A stretch of 62,236 nucleotides of DNA from positions 1 through 62,236 of the forward strand of contig JANXXI010000239.1 in the NCBI GenBank assembly GCA_025350695.1, read 5' to 3'. Origin of the DNA: Acidobacteriota bacterium (GTDB lineage Bacteria > Acidobacteriota > Terriglobia > Bryobacterales > Bryobacteraceae). The first letter of the stretch is position 1, and each line of letters begins with the position of its first letter. Position numbers and translations under genes: made by a program. Under the pieces are notes generated by a model that was not told the origin of the DNA, searched no databases, and saw nothing but the letters and a program-made list of their open reading frames with translations. Shown piece by piece: positions 8,875 to 18,620 of this stretch.

Positions 8875-11244
8875 ATGCCCCCGGAACACTTCTCCTTTAT
8901 AATTGATAAGGCTGATGCGCTTCTCTCGTCACACCCCCAAGAGCTCCAGGCCTCCGATCTTATGAGCCAACTCGTTGATATGTGGACTGCTACTCCTGCC
9001 TGGGCCAGGTCGCTTGTAGAGGCGCGACTTAACCCAGGGGAAACAGCGCTTACTTGGCTTGAACCAGACCTGAACGCCGCATTGAATTTTGCGCCGGGCC
9101 TGATTGTGCTCACCGACAAACGGGTGCTTAACTACAGTTGGACTGCGGGAACCGAATCGGACAAACGCGCGGACACTGCACCTTCGTTCGACGCATATGT
9201 GCTGGACAGCAAGTCACGCTTTCAATCGAAGGATCATGCGGGTCTCGGGCGTTTGGAGCTATTGAACGCAACGTCACGCGTCGCTTTCTGGCGCTATACA
9301 GTGGCTCGCGCTGAAGGTGTGCGGCGTATTTCTGAACGGCTGGATGCGTTGCAACGCGGCTTGCATGTACCGGCACTCGCCCCGCCAACCATGGAAAACG
9401 AGTGCTCTCTATGCGGCGCTCCTTTTGACCCGAAGCTGCGGGCTTGTCCGGAATGCGGGAACGCGCCGTCGCAAACCTCCATTCGCTCCCTTCTGCGGCT
9501 GATCGGATTTGCCCGCCACCATCTGCCGATGTCAATCCTTGGTTTCGCATTGACGGTGGCCAGCACTTCGGCTGGCCTGATTCCCCCTTACCTGACCATG
9601 CCGTTGATGGACGACATTCTGATTCCTTTTCAGAATGGCAAGAACGTCGAGTTCGGAATTGTGAAGTGGTACTTAATGGGCTTGGCCGGAGCGTACGCAT
9701 TATCGTGGATTCTCACTTGGGCGCAGACCTATGTGGTGGCTTACGTCAGCGAACGAATATCCATGGATCTGCGCACGCGAACGTATGCCCACATGCAGTC
9801 CTTGTCGCTAGAGTACTTCGGCGGTAAGAGAACAGGCGAATTGATTTCGCGCATCAGCACGGATTCTGATCGCATCTGCTATTTTCTTTCGGTCTATCTC
9901 CTGGACTTCATCACGGATGTCTTGATGATCACGATGACGGCGGCGATTCTTATTAGCATCGATCATTATCTGGCGCTGCTTACACTGGGACCGCTACCGT
10001 TGATTGCCTACCTTGTGCACAAAACGCAGGATCACCTGGGCCGCGGCTTTTCTTCCGGCAGTCGCGCTTGGGCAGAGATGACCAGTATTCTAGCGGACAC
10101 AATTCCCGGCATCCGCGTGGTGAAGGCCTTCGCCCAAGAACGCCGTGAGACCCTGCGTTTCTACAAGTCCAACGAGCGTGTACTGGCAGTCAACGACAAG
10201 ATTAATAAGGTTTGGGCATTCTTCGTGGCGGTGCTGGGACTGCTCACCGACATTGGCGTGCTGCTAATTTGGGTATTTGGCGTCTATCGCATTTACAAAA
10301 ACTCCATAACCGTGGGTGTGCTGACGGCGTTCATTGCTTACATCAGCAAGTTTTACTCGAAACTGGATGCCTTGAGTCACATGCTTTCCGCCACGCAAAG
10401 AGCAGCCACAAGCGCGCAACGCGTGTTCGGAATACTGGACCGGGTTCCGAAAGTGCCGGAACCGAAGAACCCCATCAAACCTGAAAAGGAAGAGGGACGC
10501 ATAGAAATCAGGAACATTAGTTTCCGCTACGGAACGCGGCCCATTTTGCGCGGCGTCAATCTGACAATAGAACCGGGAGAGATGATTGGCGTGGTTGGAC
10601 CCAGTGGATCCGGCAAGTCCACCTTCATCAATATGGTGTGCCGTTTCTACGATGTCACTGAGGGCGCAATCCTGCTCGACGGAGTGGATGCCCGTAGTTA
10701 TCCAATCGGCGAATACCGCCGCAATATTGGTTTGGTGCTGCAGGAGCCGTTTCTGTTTTACGGCACTATCGCCGAGAACATTTCCTACGGCCGGCCTGAG
10801 GCCACGCACGATGAGATTGTGGCTGCCGCTCGCGCGGCGCGTGCTCACGACTTTATCCTGCGGCTGCCAAACGGCTATGACTCTATCGTTGGCGAACGCG
10901 GCCAGCTTCTTTCTGGCGGAGAACGGCAGCGCATCAGCATAGCGCGCGCCTTGTTGATCAACCCTCGGGTTTTGATTCTGGATGAAGCAACTTCAAGCGT
11001 GGACACCGAAACAGAACGCGAAATCCAATTGGCGTTGGACAACCTGATTCAAGGACGGACCACGATTGCGATCGCCCACCGCCTGAGTACTTTGACCAGC
11101 GCCAACCGCATAGTGGTGTTAGAGCGCGGCAAGATCACCGAAGTTGGACCCCATCATCAATTGCTTGCGCTGGGCGGTACGTATGCGCGGTTGTACAATG
11201 CGCAACAACAAGAGGAAGGCGAAGAAGGAATAGGAGCGGCGTGA
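8875..11244 (+). CDS. ABC exporter with fused permease and ATPase, cyanophycin-associated type
   Basis: 789 residues. Residues 1-170 form an unusual N-terminal domain with a PH-like stretch (ALNFAPGLIVLTDKRVLNY), followed by a four-cysteine zinc ribbon (CSLCGAPFDPKLRACPEC, about 178-195). A six-helix ABC exporter membrane domain spans about 215-480 and an ATPase follows with Walker A GPSGSGKST (about 575), signature LLSGGERQR (about 679) and Walker B LILDEATSS (about 701). This layout plus the overlapping DUF1854 gene matches the pair described as cyanophycin metabolism-associated ABC transporter and DUF1854 protein. No cyanophycin synthetase lies in the window. The start is uncertain: no Shine-Dalgarno at 8875, a TATAAT at 8897-8902 and another ATG at 8962 (residue 30). 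Confidence 0.85.
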   Translation: MPPEHFSFIIDKADALLSSHPQELQASDLMSQLVDMWTATPAWARSLVEARLNPGETALTWLEPDLNAALNFAPGLIVLTDKRVLNYSWTAGTESDKRADTAPSFDAYVLDSKSRFQSKDHAGLGRLELLNATSRVAFWRYTVARAEGVRRISERLDALQRGLHVPALAPPTMENECSLCGAPFDPKLRACPECGNAPSQTSIRSLLRLIGFARHHLPMSILGFALTVASTSAGLIPPYLTMPLMDDILIPFQNGKNVEFGIVKWYLMGLAGAYALSWILTWAQTYVVAYVSERISMDLRTRTYAHMQSLSLEYFGGKRTGELISRISTDSDRICYFLSVYLLDFITDVLMITMTAAILISIDHYLALLTLGPLPLIAYLVHKTQDHLGRGFSSGSRAWAEMTSILADTIPGIRVVKAFAQERRETLRFYKSNERVLAVNDKINKVWAFFVAVLGLLTDIGVLLIWVFGVYRIYKNSITVGVLTAFIAYISKFYSKLDALSHMLSATQRAATSAQRVFGILDRVPKVPEPKNPIKPEKEEGRIEIRNISFRYGTRPILRGVNLTIEPGEMIGVVGPSGSGKSTFINMVCRFYDVTEGAILLDGVDARSYPIGEYRRNIGLVLQEPFLFYGTIAENISYGRPEATHDEIVAAARAARAHDFILRLPNGYDSIVGERGQLLSGGERQRISIARALLINPRVLILDEATSSVDTETEREIQLALDNLIQGRTTIAIAHRLSTLTSANRIVVLERGKITEVGPHHQLLALGGTYARLYNAQQQEEGEEGIGAA

Positions 11245-11705
11245 TGGACTTCCACCTGGAACGAGACTGCTTTGGGCAACTGGTTCTGACCGACGAGAGC
11301 GGCGCGCGGCGCACGGGAGTTGAAGTAGTCAGGTCGTTTCCGTTGAGCGCACCTCAAAAGGCGATTTCCATTGTGGACAGCGAAGGGAAGGAAGCACTGT
11401 TTCTTGCTACCCTCGATGATGCGCCCGCAGCCGAACGAAAGATCCTGGAAGACGAGTTAGCGCATCGGGAATTCTTCCCTGTAATCTCGCGCATCCTCAA
11501 CAAGCCCACGGACGCGGAACCTTCTGAGTGGCAAGTGGACACGGATCGGGGCGTAACGACGTTTCAACTTGAGAACGGCGACAATGTGCACCGGTTGGGA
11601 GATGGCCACTTCACCATTCAGGATTCGTTAGGCATTCGTTACCGCATCCCCGATGTCAAAAAATTGGACCTTCACAGCCGCAATGTGATGGAGCGCTTCC
11701 TCTAG
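11241..11705 (+). CDS. DUF1854 protein, partner of the ABC exporter
   Basis: 154 residues (153 if it starts at the ATG at 11244 instead of the GTG at 11241). Either start overlaps the transporter stop (TGA 11242-11244), so the genes are translationally coupled. The protein is soluble, acidic and lacks a signal peptide. DUF1854-like features include VVRSFPLSAPQKAISIVDSEG, EDELAHREFFPVISRILN, and the ending GIRYRIPDVKKLDLHSRN. In other genomes DUF1854 genes sit directly after this zinc-ribbon ABC exporter near cyanophycin genes; the biochemical function is not known. Confidence 0.8.
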   Translation: MMDFHLERDCFGQLVLTDESGARRTGVEVVRSFPLSAPQKAISIVDSEGKEALFLATLDDAPAAERKILEDELAHREFFPVISRILNKPTDAEPSEWQVDTDRGVTTFQLENGDNVHRLGDGHFTIQDSLGIRYRIPDVKKLDLHSRNVMERFL

Positions 11706-11716
11706 ATGGCGACTGC

Positions 11717-14700
11717 CTAGAATATGAAACGCAAGGCCAGTTGCAAGCGGCGGGCATAGTTGCTTTGCGTGGATGCGCTAATTTGGCCGAAGCCTGTATC
11801 CTTTACGCTTTGCGCCGCGGTGACCGTCAGGTTCGGGTTGGGGAAAAATGGGTAATTGGCTGCATTTAGCGCCTCGGCCCGGAACTCGATATTCTTGCCT
11901 TCAAAAATGCGGGTTTGCTTAATCAGGGCAACGTCCAGATTGTTTTGTCGAGGTCCGCGGATGGTTGAGAATCGGAGAGGCCAAGTACGCACCTGGTTCC
12001 CGAGCAATTGTTTAGCTGAAGCCGTTTCAAAGCCCGCGACATTGAACCAATGCTCGGGAGAGCGCTGATCAGCAGGCAGCAGGATATCCTGTGGATTCCC
12101 GTTATAAATCACGTTTCCCCATGCCAGCGGGAAACCGCTCTGGATGCTATAGATGCCCGAAACTTCCCAACCACCAACAATACGGGAGGTCAGGCCATTG
12201 GCGTTCGATAGAAAGGCGCGGCCTTTGCCAAAAGGCAGCGACCAGACGGAGGAGACGTTGATGCGATGCGGAGCGTCGGCGTCGGAGATCTCGCGAATCG
12301 GGGCGGCATCCGCCGGGTTCAGAAGATTGGTAGCCTGCATCCATTTCTGGAAAGTGTAACTTCCTTGAACCGTGTAGCCTTTGCTGAAGCGTCGCGAGGC
12401 CGTGAATTGCATGCTGTGGTACCAGCTGTATCCGGTATTTTCCGAAGTATTGATGGCGCTCGAACCGAAGGCCGGATACGGCGAGAGCAGCGTCTGGCGT
12501 GACGTTGTGGTTCCTGTGTATATGCCTTGGCTATTGCCAGGAACCAGATTGTAGAGCGGATTGGGAATGCTGGCGGTTAGCAGGTTGTTGTACACGTCGT
12601 CCCGAGTGCGCGCCGTGCTTAGATACTGATACGGCAGCGTGTTGATGTTGCGGGTGATTTCAATGTGGTTGGTCTTGTTGCCGATGTAGCTTAGCTCCGC
12701 CAGGAACGAACGAAATTCATGTTGGAGGCTGGCTTCCCAACGCATCGTGACCGGGATCTTGGGGTTCTGGTTGAAGTAAGTGAAGCCTTGTCCAAGGAAG
12801 GTCTGCTTGCCGGCGGCCGCGCCCACGGCGGGGGCGACGCCGTTGGGGAACGGATTGGCCAACGTGGTCAGGAAGTGAAGCCCGTTATCGTTGGTCAGCA
12901 CCATGTTTGTGTTTTGCGTGAAGCCATTCTGGAACACGTCGCCGCGGCGTTCGCCCAGGAAGCCGGCGAACATTCCGAAACCGGTGCGGAAGACCGATTT
13001 TTCGTTCAGCCGGTAGGCGATACCCAAGCGAGGCATCAAAACGTTCTTCGGAGCATTGTAGAGATTGCCGCTATTACCATCGAGCCCGGCGAAAGTCATG
13101 CCGCCTTTGAGCGCCAGCGCACTAGGCGGGAGTTGTGGGAAGCCCCCGGCGATGGTGGGAAAGATATTTGCATAGGCTGCCTGGGCAGCAGCGGAAATGG
13201 GTTGCGTGTAGGCTTGGTCGAAACCCAATGTGCTTCGGTTGAATCGCTCATGGAGCGGTGTTTCAAATTCATAGCGAAGGCCAAGATTCACGGTGAGGCG
13301 CTTGGTGGCCTTCCAATCGTCCTGGAAGAAGAATCCCCAGGAGCCGGATTGTTCAATATAGTCCGACTGGCGTGTGATGCTGCCCGAATCAGGCAGACCA
13401 AGCAATAGCGCGGCAACCGACTGGCCAATGCTGTTGGTGGCAGCCGCGGAGTTGTCGAGTGGGCCTTTGGTCCAAGTGGAGCCAAACGTGAATTGCCCGG
13501 TCTGCTGGTTGCTCTTGAACTGATCCGATTCCTGGTAGACGCGGAATTCAAAACCACCGCGAAGCGAATGGACGCCCTTCGATTTTGTCAAGGTGGAAGC
13601 AACGGTATGGTTGTTCACCGGGCGGTTTTCGTTGGTTGAGCCATTGCTGATATAGCCGGTCAGGTTGATGCGGGGAAAGCGTACCTGGTCAGCTGGCACC
13701 TGGCTGATGTAGTTGGAGGACAATCCAAGTTTCGACAGATCGAAACCGACAGCCGATTCAGGTTGATCGGAACCCCGGATGAAACGGTTGTAGCTGTAGC
13801 GCGTGTTGATGATGAGGCTAGGGGACAGCGTGGCAACGTGATCGAAGGCTCCGGTTTTAGAGATGAAGTAGAACTGCGTTCCGACAAAGGGATTATCGAA
13901 GTAATTGTTGTAGGTGCTGTGACGATCATAGGCGCTGTAGCGGACGAAGAAGCGCTGTTTGTCTCCGATGTTCTGATCGAAACGGCCGGTGTAGTTCCAA
14001 TACTTGGCGATTTCGGCCGAACTGGCGTCCTGATAGTTAGACAGGCCCAGTGGATCACCCGGAGTTTTCTCAGTGCTGGGGTAATAGGAGAGAATAGACG
14101 CGCCCACCTTATCGAAGCGGTTGGTGGGAATTTTGTTTCCTGGGAAGGGCGTCTGCTGGAAACGGCCACCAGCGGCAGCGACGCGCGTTGCGGGATCGTA
14201 GATCGTATACTGAGCGCCACTGGCCAGCAAAGCGGAGAAATCGCCCGAGTGCATGGCAGGGTGGGGACAGTGTTGGTTGTGTCGTCATGGCGCGGGCGGG
14301 AATCCTTGATTCCTTCGTAGCCGAAGAGGAAGAAGCTTTTGTTCTTGCCGTTGTAGATTTTCGGAATAACTACCGGACCGCTGATGGATCCGCCCCACCG
14401 GTTGAACAGGAAGTCCGGACGTGGAGTGCCTGCTTTATTAAGGAAGAAGTCATTGGCCCAAAAGCTGGGGCGCTGGAACGAATAGTTGACGCTGCCGTGT
14501 AAGGTATTGGTTCCGCTTTTAATGCTGATGTTAGTGACTCCGCCCTGGGTCTGGCCGAATTGGGCATCGAAGGTGTTGGTCTGCACCTTGAATTCCTGCA
14601 CGATGTCCGTTGGCGGCACGTAAGACGCGGTGACTTCGTTGGCGTTGGCGGTGGCGGTGGTTGGCGCCCCGTCTATCGTTATGTCGTTCAGATTGCCGCG

Positions 14701-15261
14701 CGTCCCACCCATGGAAAAGTTGACGATATGTGTTGGTTCAAACGGACGATCGAGACGGACACTTCCGTTGAATGTAACCCCGGCGGTGAGTCCAATCAGG
14801 AGAAATGGATTGCCGTAGGAGAGCGGAAGTTCGGAGACTCGCTTTGCGTCGACCACCGTGCCGGTGGAGGCGCTTTCGGTGTTCAGTAATGGAGTTTCGC
14901 TGGTGACGGTGATCTGTTGTTCGGAGCCGCCAATCTCCAGCGTCATATCAATGTTGAGCTTGTCGGCGACGCGAACGTCAAGTCCGGAACGAATGGACTT
15001 CTTGAAGCCCGGCGCCGACACTTCGAGATTGTAGAGTCCGGGTTGAAGCAAAGGGGCGCGATAGATGCCATCTGAACCTGTTTGCATTGAAGTCCTAGAG
15101 CCGTTAGCTGGATTCCGTACAATGACCGAGGCCCCGGAAATTGTGGTTCCGGTTTGATCGGTAACGCGTCCACCGATGGCTCCGCGAGTGTCTTGCGCGG
15201 AAGTTAAGGAGGCCGAAAGGGAGACGATGAGAACAACGGAAGGGAGCAAACGGGTAGTCAT
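11717..15261 (-). pseudogene. TonB-dependent receptor (Oar-like), split by a frameshift
   Basis: The N-terminal part starts at 15261 (MTTRLLPSVVLIVSLSASLT, signal peptide), continues with a carboxypeptidase-regulatory-like domain (GAIGGRVTDQTGTTISGASV) and a TonB plug (LPLSYGNPFLLIGLTAGVTF, VQEFKVQTNTFDAQFGQTQG, SIKSGTNTLHGS). At about 14255 the frame changes: NTVPTLP is followed in another frame by MHSGDFSALL and a beta-barrel that runs to a C-terminal Phe (LQLALRFIF). Adding one base restores an ORF of about 1181 residues, normal for acidobacterial Oar-like receptors. These proteins take up large substrates across the outer membrane using TonB energy. The rest of both frames is undamaged over 3.5 kb, so a recent mutation or a sequencing error at this point are both possible. 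A TonB gene lies 237 bases upstream on the same strand. Confidence 0.85.
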
Positions 15262-15498
15262 GGCAATGCACCTGAAGATAAATAGATTCTGAAGCGGGAT
15301 CAAGTACCACGATCCCCATTACTTTGAATTCAGCGTAACATCAATCCTCAAGCAACACAATACTATCTTTAGAAAAAATAAACGATAAGAGGAGAAGTGG
15401 CGACAAGAATGTAAGAGGCCTCTGGAGACGGTTCCCATCGGCAGACGGTTCGCCGGGGGTAAGTGGCAAGCTTAGCGTTGTCAGGAGGGGAAATGAGT

Positions 15499-16230
15499 TT
15501 AGGGGGACGGAACAGGTGTGGCTTGGGTTTCGGGCTTGTGAATGGCTGCGGTTGGGGATTCCGGCGGCCCTGGAGTGGCCGATACAGTTGCGTTCGGAAC
15601 CAAGCTATAAACTCCTTTGACTGAAACTGGCACTGCGTTTTTCAAAGCGGGAGTGAAGCGCCAGCGCTTGATTTTGGCAACCGCATCCTCTATCCAAGGA
15701 CCAGATCCGCTGACTTGCTCCACGAGTTTAACTTCGCCTGTGTTGGAAACGGTTAGTTTTGCTTCGAGGCGTTGACCGGCGGAATCGACAGGCAGAGTTG
15801 GAGCGGTTCCCTCTATCAACACCGGACGGGTTTCGCCGGCTGCGAGATCGAAAAGCAGGCTGGACGCACCGGCGTTAGGATCAAAATTGCTGAAGTTTAC
15901 TTTTACGTTGACTTCAACAAAGACTGGCGCGCCGTCCTTCGTTCCCGGCTTGAAACGCCATTGTTTCACGCTAGCGATCGATTGTTCATCGAGCCCGAAT
16001 CCAGCGCTCTGAAGGATTTTGAAGTCGACAGTTTTCCCCTGCGGGGTCACCACAAGTTGCACAATCACTGTTGCTATTACTTTCGCTAAGCGCGCTTCTT
16101 CCGAATAGGGCGGGTCTGTTTTGTAGAGAACCGCGGGGCTTGTTACCGCTTCGCCCATTTTGTAGACTTTGGTCTCCTGCCCGAAAACGAAGACGGCAAG
16201 AAAGACGGCGCCAACGATAGGAATTCGCAT
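15499..16230 (-). CDS. TonB-like protein with two TonB C-terminal domains
   Basis: 243 residues with a signal-like N-terminus (MRIPIVGAVFLAVFVFGQ). Two TonB_C-type repeats follow: DPPYSEEARLAKVIATVIVQ ... SVKQWRFKPGTKDGAPV and a second one with LEAKLTVSNTGEVKLVEQ ... KIKRWRFTPALKNAVPV. The tail is Pro/Thr rich. The second repeat lacks the P-x-Y-P/S-x-x-A motif and may not contact TonB boxes. There is no long Pro-rich periplasm-spanning linker, so this may be an accessory or partner-domain protein and not a classical energy transducer. It lies beside the TonB-dependent receptor on the same strand and is divergent from modA. Confidence 0.75.
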   Translation of the reverse strand: MRIPIVGAVFLAVFVFGQETKVYKMGEAVTSPAVLYKTDPPYSEEARLAKVIATVIVQLVVTPQGKTVDFKILQSAGFGLDEQSIASVKQWRFKPGTKDGAPVFVEVNVKVNFSNFDPNAGASSLLFDLAAGETRPVLIEGTAPTLPVDSAGQRLEAKLTVSNTGEVKLVEQVSGSGPWIEDAVAKIKRWRFTPALKNAVPVSVKGVYSLVPNATVSATPGPPESPTAAIHKPETQATPVPSP

Positions 16231-16255
16231 GTAAGCTCTAGTAGGATCGATCCCT

Positions 16256-16261
16256 TATAAT
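16256..16261 (+). promoter_or_regulatory. -10 box of a probable leaderless modA transcript
   Basis: A perfect TATAAT lies 7 bases before the GTG start of modA at 16269, where a -10 box would place transcription initiation. No convincing -35 hexamer at 17 bases was seen. The GGGA just before the GTG is too close to work as a ribosome-binding site. Confidence 0.45.
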
Positions 16262-16268
16262 TACGGGA

Positions 16269-17009
16269 GTGGGGGCATCGCCTATTTCCATTTTACCCTT
16301 TGCATTGGTTGGCTTATTTCAGGCGATGTTGCATGGCCAGAATTGCGCGCTGACTGTCGCCGCGGCTAGCGATTTGGCGCCGCTTCGGCAAAAGTTGGCG
16401 GATGAATTCTCTCAGGCGCATGGCTGCAAGCTTACATTCACTTTCGCATCATCTGGGCAGTTGGCAAGTCAGATTGAACAAGGCGCCCCATACGACCTTT
16501 ATCTCTCCGCGAGTGAAGATTACGTCAGGAAGCTATCGGGGGCGGGGTTCATAGAATCCTCTTCAGTGACGGTGTTCGCGCGAGGACGGCTGGGCCTGTG
16601 GGCGCCGGGCAAAGCCGAGCCAGTAAAAATTCGCGCCTTGAGCGAAGCGGGCTACAAGAAGATTGCCATTGCCAATCCAGCCCACGCCCCATATGGTTTG
16701 GCGGCAAAGCAAGCTTTAGTGTCGGCAGGCGTGTGGGAGGGGTTAAAGCCGCGTTTAGTGCTGGCGGAAAATGTCAGGCAAGCGCTGCAGTTTGCCGAGA
16801 CCGGGAACGCGGACGCGGTGATCACGGCTTGGAGTCTGGTGAAAGAGAGACCGGGAGCGAGCGCGCTAGACATCGAATTGCACAAAGAGATTCGCCAGAC
16901 GCTGGGAATTCTGACTTCTTCCAAGAACAAGGCGAATTCACGAATTTTCTCCAAGTGGTTAGCAAGCGAGAAGGGCAGGGCGTTGCTTGTGACTGCGGGA
17001 TTTTATTAA
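16269..17009 (+). CDS. modA: Molybdate-type periplasmic substrate-binding protein
   Basis: 246 residues with a signal peptide (cleavage near MLHGQNCA). The mature protein matches ModA: LTVAAASDLAPLRQKLADEF, FTFASSGQLASQIEQGAPYD, LYLSASEDYVRKL, IAIANPAHAPYGLAAKQAL, ENVRQALQFAETGNADAVIT. It should bind molybdate or tungstate for an ABC importer. No modB or modC is present in the window, so it is an orphan here. The GTG start is chosen because it lies directly downstream of a TATAAT box and begins the signal peptide; the next Met (residue 20) would remove most of it. Confidence 0.85.
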   Translation: MGASPISILPFALVGLFQAMLHGQNCALTVAAASDLAPLRQKLADEFSQAHGCKLTFTFASSGQLASQIEQGAPYDLYLSASEDYVRKLSGAGFIESSSVTVFARGRLGLWAPGKAEPVKIRALSEAGYKKIAIANPAHAPYGLAAKQALVSAGVWEGLKPRLVLAENVRQALQFAETGNADAVITAWSLVKERPGASALDIELHKEIRQTLGILTSSKNKANSRIFSKWLASEKGRALLVTAGFY

Positions 17010-17095
17010 AGAACCTTCGATTGACTTGACAGGACGCGCGCGTCTGCTCAAGAATAAGAGTCTTGTAGCCCCCCGAAATTGAGGAGATATTACGA

Positions 17096-17401
17096 ATGAG
17101 TTTCTTGGACAAAGCAAAAGACATGGCCGCAGAGGCAGCCGGAAAATTAAGTCATATGGCCGAAGACGCGGCTCAATCAGTGGCGGATAAAGCGGGTGAA
17201 GCGGCCCAGGCTGTTGCCGACAAGGCTGGGGATCTTGGAGACGCGGCCCTTCATATGGTGGACGCGGTTAAGGATCGGGCTTCTGAAGCCGCCAATTCAA
17301 GCGTAGCCGAGAAGGCGCATGACATGATGGATGCGGTAAAGGATAGAGTGACTGAGGCTGGATCGACCGTGATAGACAAAGCAAGAGAGTTGGGTAGCTA
17401 G
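17096..17401 (+). CDS. Small LEA-like amphipathic helical protein
   Basis: 101 residues, predicted to be one long amphipathic helix made of imperfect repeats with Ala, Asp and Lys: KAKDMAAEAAGKL, ADKAGEAAQAVADKAGDL, and a repeated VKDR(A/V)(S/T)EA unit. No cysteines, no signal peptide. The repeat style resembles LEA group 3 proteins, and also short MT0933-type and CsbD/YtxH-like stress proteins; a desiccation or stress role is inferred only from composition. A strong Shine-Dalgarno (GAGGAGAT, 17079-17086) precedes the ATG. It ends at a terminator-like hairpin shared with the convergent alr gene. Confidence 0.7.
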   Translation: MSFLDKAKDMAAEAAGKLSHMAEDAAQSVADKAGEAAQAVADKAGDLGDAALHMVDAVKDRASEAANSSVAEKAHDMMDAVKDRVTEAGSTVIDKARELGS

Positions 17402-17423
17402 AGCGTTTCCAAGCTGGCAGAAA

Positions 17424-17452
17424 CCGAGGGCGTTTCTGGTAAGCGCCCTTGG
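17424..17452. terminator. Hairpin between convergent genes
   Basis: CCGAGGGCG (17424-17432) pairs with CGCCCTTGG (17444-17452), 8 of 9 positions, with an 11-base loop. It lies between the stop of the LEA-like gene (17401) and the stop of alr (17455-17457). There is no run of T on either side, so intrinsic termination would be weak. Confidence 0.45.
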
Positions 17453-17454
17453 AA

Positions 17455-18576
17455 CTAATCCACATAAATCCTTTCCACACGGGCGCTAATTCCACATAAC
17501 AGGCTGTAGGAAATCTCCCCCGCCATGCGCGCCATCTGTTGCGCGTCAATGGACACTGGGCCGTCACGGCCAATGAGGGTGACTACTTCCCCCGCCTCCA
17601 CGTTCTCAAGATGGGTTACATCAATGGTGGTTAGGTCCATCGAGACAGCTCCCAAAATATTACAGAATTGGCCGTGCAGCATAACCTTGCCTTTGTTGCC
17701 CAATCCATGTGGGATTCCGTCCGCATACCCGGCGGCGAGCACCGCGATCTTCATTGGTTTTGGTGCGCGGAACATTCCTCCATAGCCGATTTGGGCGCCT
17801 TTCGGAAGATCCTTGACTGTTAGCACGCGAGTCTTCCAACAAAGAGCGGGTTGCACTTGCAAAATACGTTCCGGCGCTTCGCCACGAGCTGGAGACACGT
17901 ACCCGTAGATCGCATGCCCAGGCCGCACTAGATTGCCCCACGCGTCGCGGCGATTGTAGGCAATGCCTATTGTGCTGGACAAATGAGTGTACTTTGGACG
18001 AACCCCTGACGTTGCAAGGTAGGTGGAGATTTCGAGAAATCGAGCAACCTGTTCTTCGGTTTGGGTGGAAATGTAATTGCCGGCCGAGGCGAAGTGCGTC
18101 ATCAATCCTTCCAATTGGGCATTTGGAGTCGCCGAAAGAGCGAGCAGGATTTCCTGGGCGGTGGCTCTGGTCCCGAGCCGTCCCATGCCAGTATCTATTT
18201 TCAAATGATACGGGGCGATAATGTCGCGTTTCTTGGCCAAGGTGTGATAGCTTGCAATATCTTCCAGGGAATGTAAGGCAGGAGTCAAATTGAATTCAAA
18301 CAGGTAATCTCTTTCACTCGGAAGAAAGTCAGCCATGACAAGAAGACGGGCTTCAATGCCGCCTTGCCGTAATGAGATCCCTTCGCCGACGTTTGATACT
18401 CCCATCCAACGCGCGCCGGATGCAGCCAATACCTTCGCAACCTCGCGCATGCCATGACGATAAGCGTCGGCTTTGACGACAGGCATGACCTCGATATCCG
18501 GCCCGGTCGCCTGCCGGACAGATTGGTAATTGCGAGCGATCTGGCCACGGGAGACTTCAATCCAACAACGATGCAT
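17455..18576 (-). CDS. alr: Alanine racemase
   Basis: 373 residues, typical length. The PLP-binding lysine motif is VVKADAYRHGM (Lys35); most family members have AYGHG, so the Arg at position 40 is a small deviation. Other landmarks: LKIDTGMGRLGTR, THFASAG, HLSSTIGI, VRPGHAIYGY, IGYGGMFRAPKP with the second catalytic Tyr, VLAAGYADGIPHGLGNKG, and AVSMDLTTIDVT. It converts L-alanine to D-alanine for peptidoglycan in the cytosol. It lies downstream of the HEAT/vWA gene on the same strand, with 44 bases between. Confidence 0.95.
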   Translation of the reverse strand: MHRCWIEVSRGQIARNYQSVRQATGPDIEVMPVVKADAYRHGMREVAKVLAASGARWMGVSNVGEGISLRQGGIEARLLVMADFLPSERDYLFEFNLTPALHSLEDIASYHTLAKKRDIIAPYHLKIDTGMGRLGTRATAQEILLALSATPNAQLEGLMTHFASAGNYISTQTEEQVARFLEISTYLATSGVRPKYTHLSSTIGIAYNRRDAWGNLVRPGHAIYGYVSPARGEAPERILQVQPALCWKTRVLTVKDLPKGAQIGYGGMFRAPKPMKIAVLAAGYADGIPHGLGNKGKVMLHGQFCNILGAVSMDLTTIDVTHLENVEAGEVVTLIGRDGPVSIDAQQMARMAGEISYSLLCGISARVERIYVD

Positions 18577-18620
18577 GCTCCATTTTCACAAACGAAGAGC
18601 GAGGCGCGCCAGCTTAAAGT

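Noticed and set aside
12719-13408. Open frame of 229 codons on the + strand
   Set aside because: Antisense to the beta-barrel of the TonB receptor; no family features.
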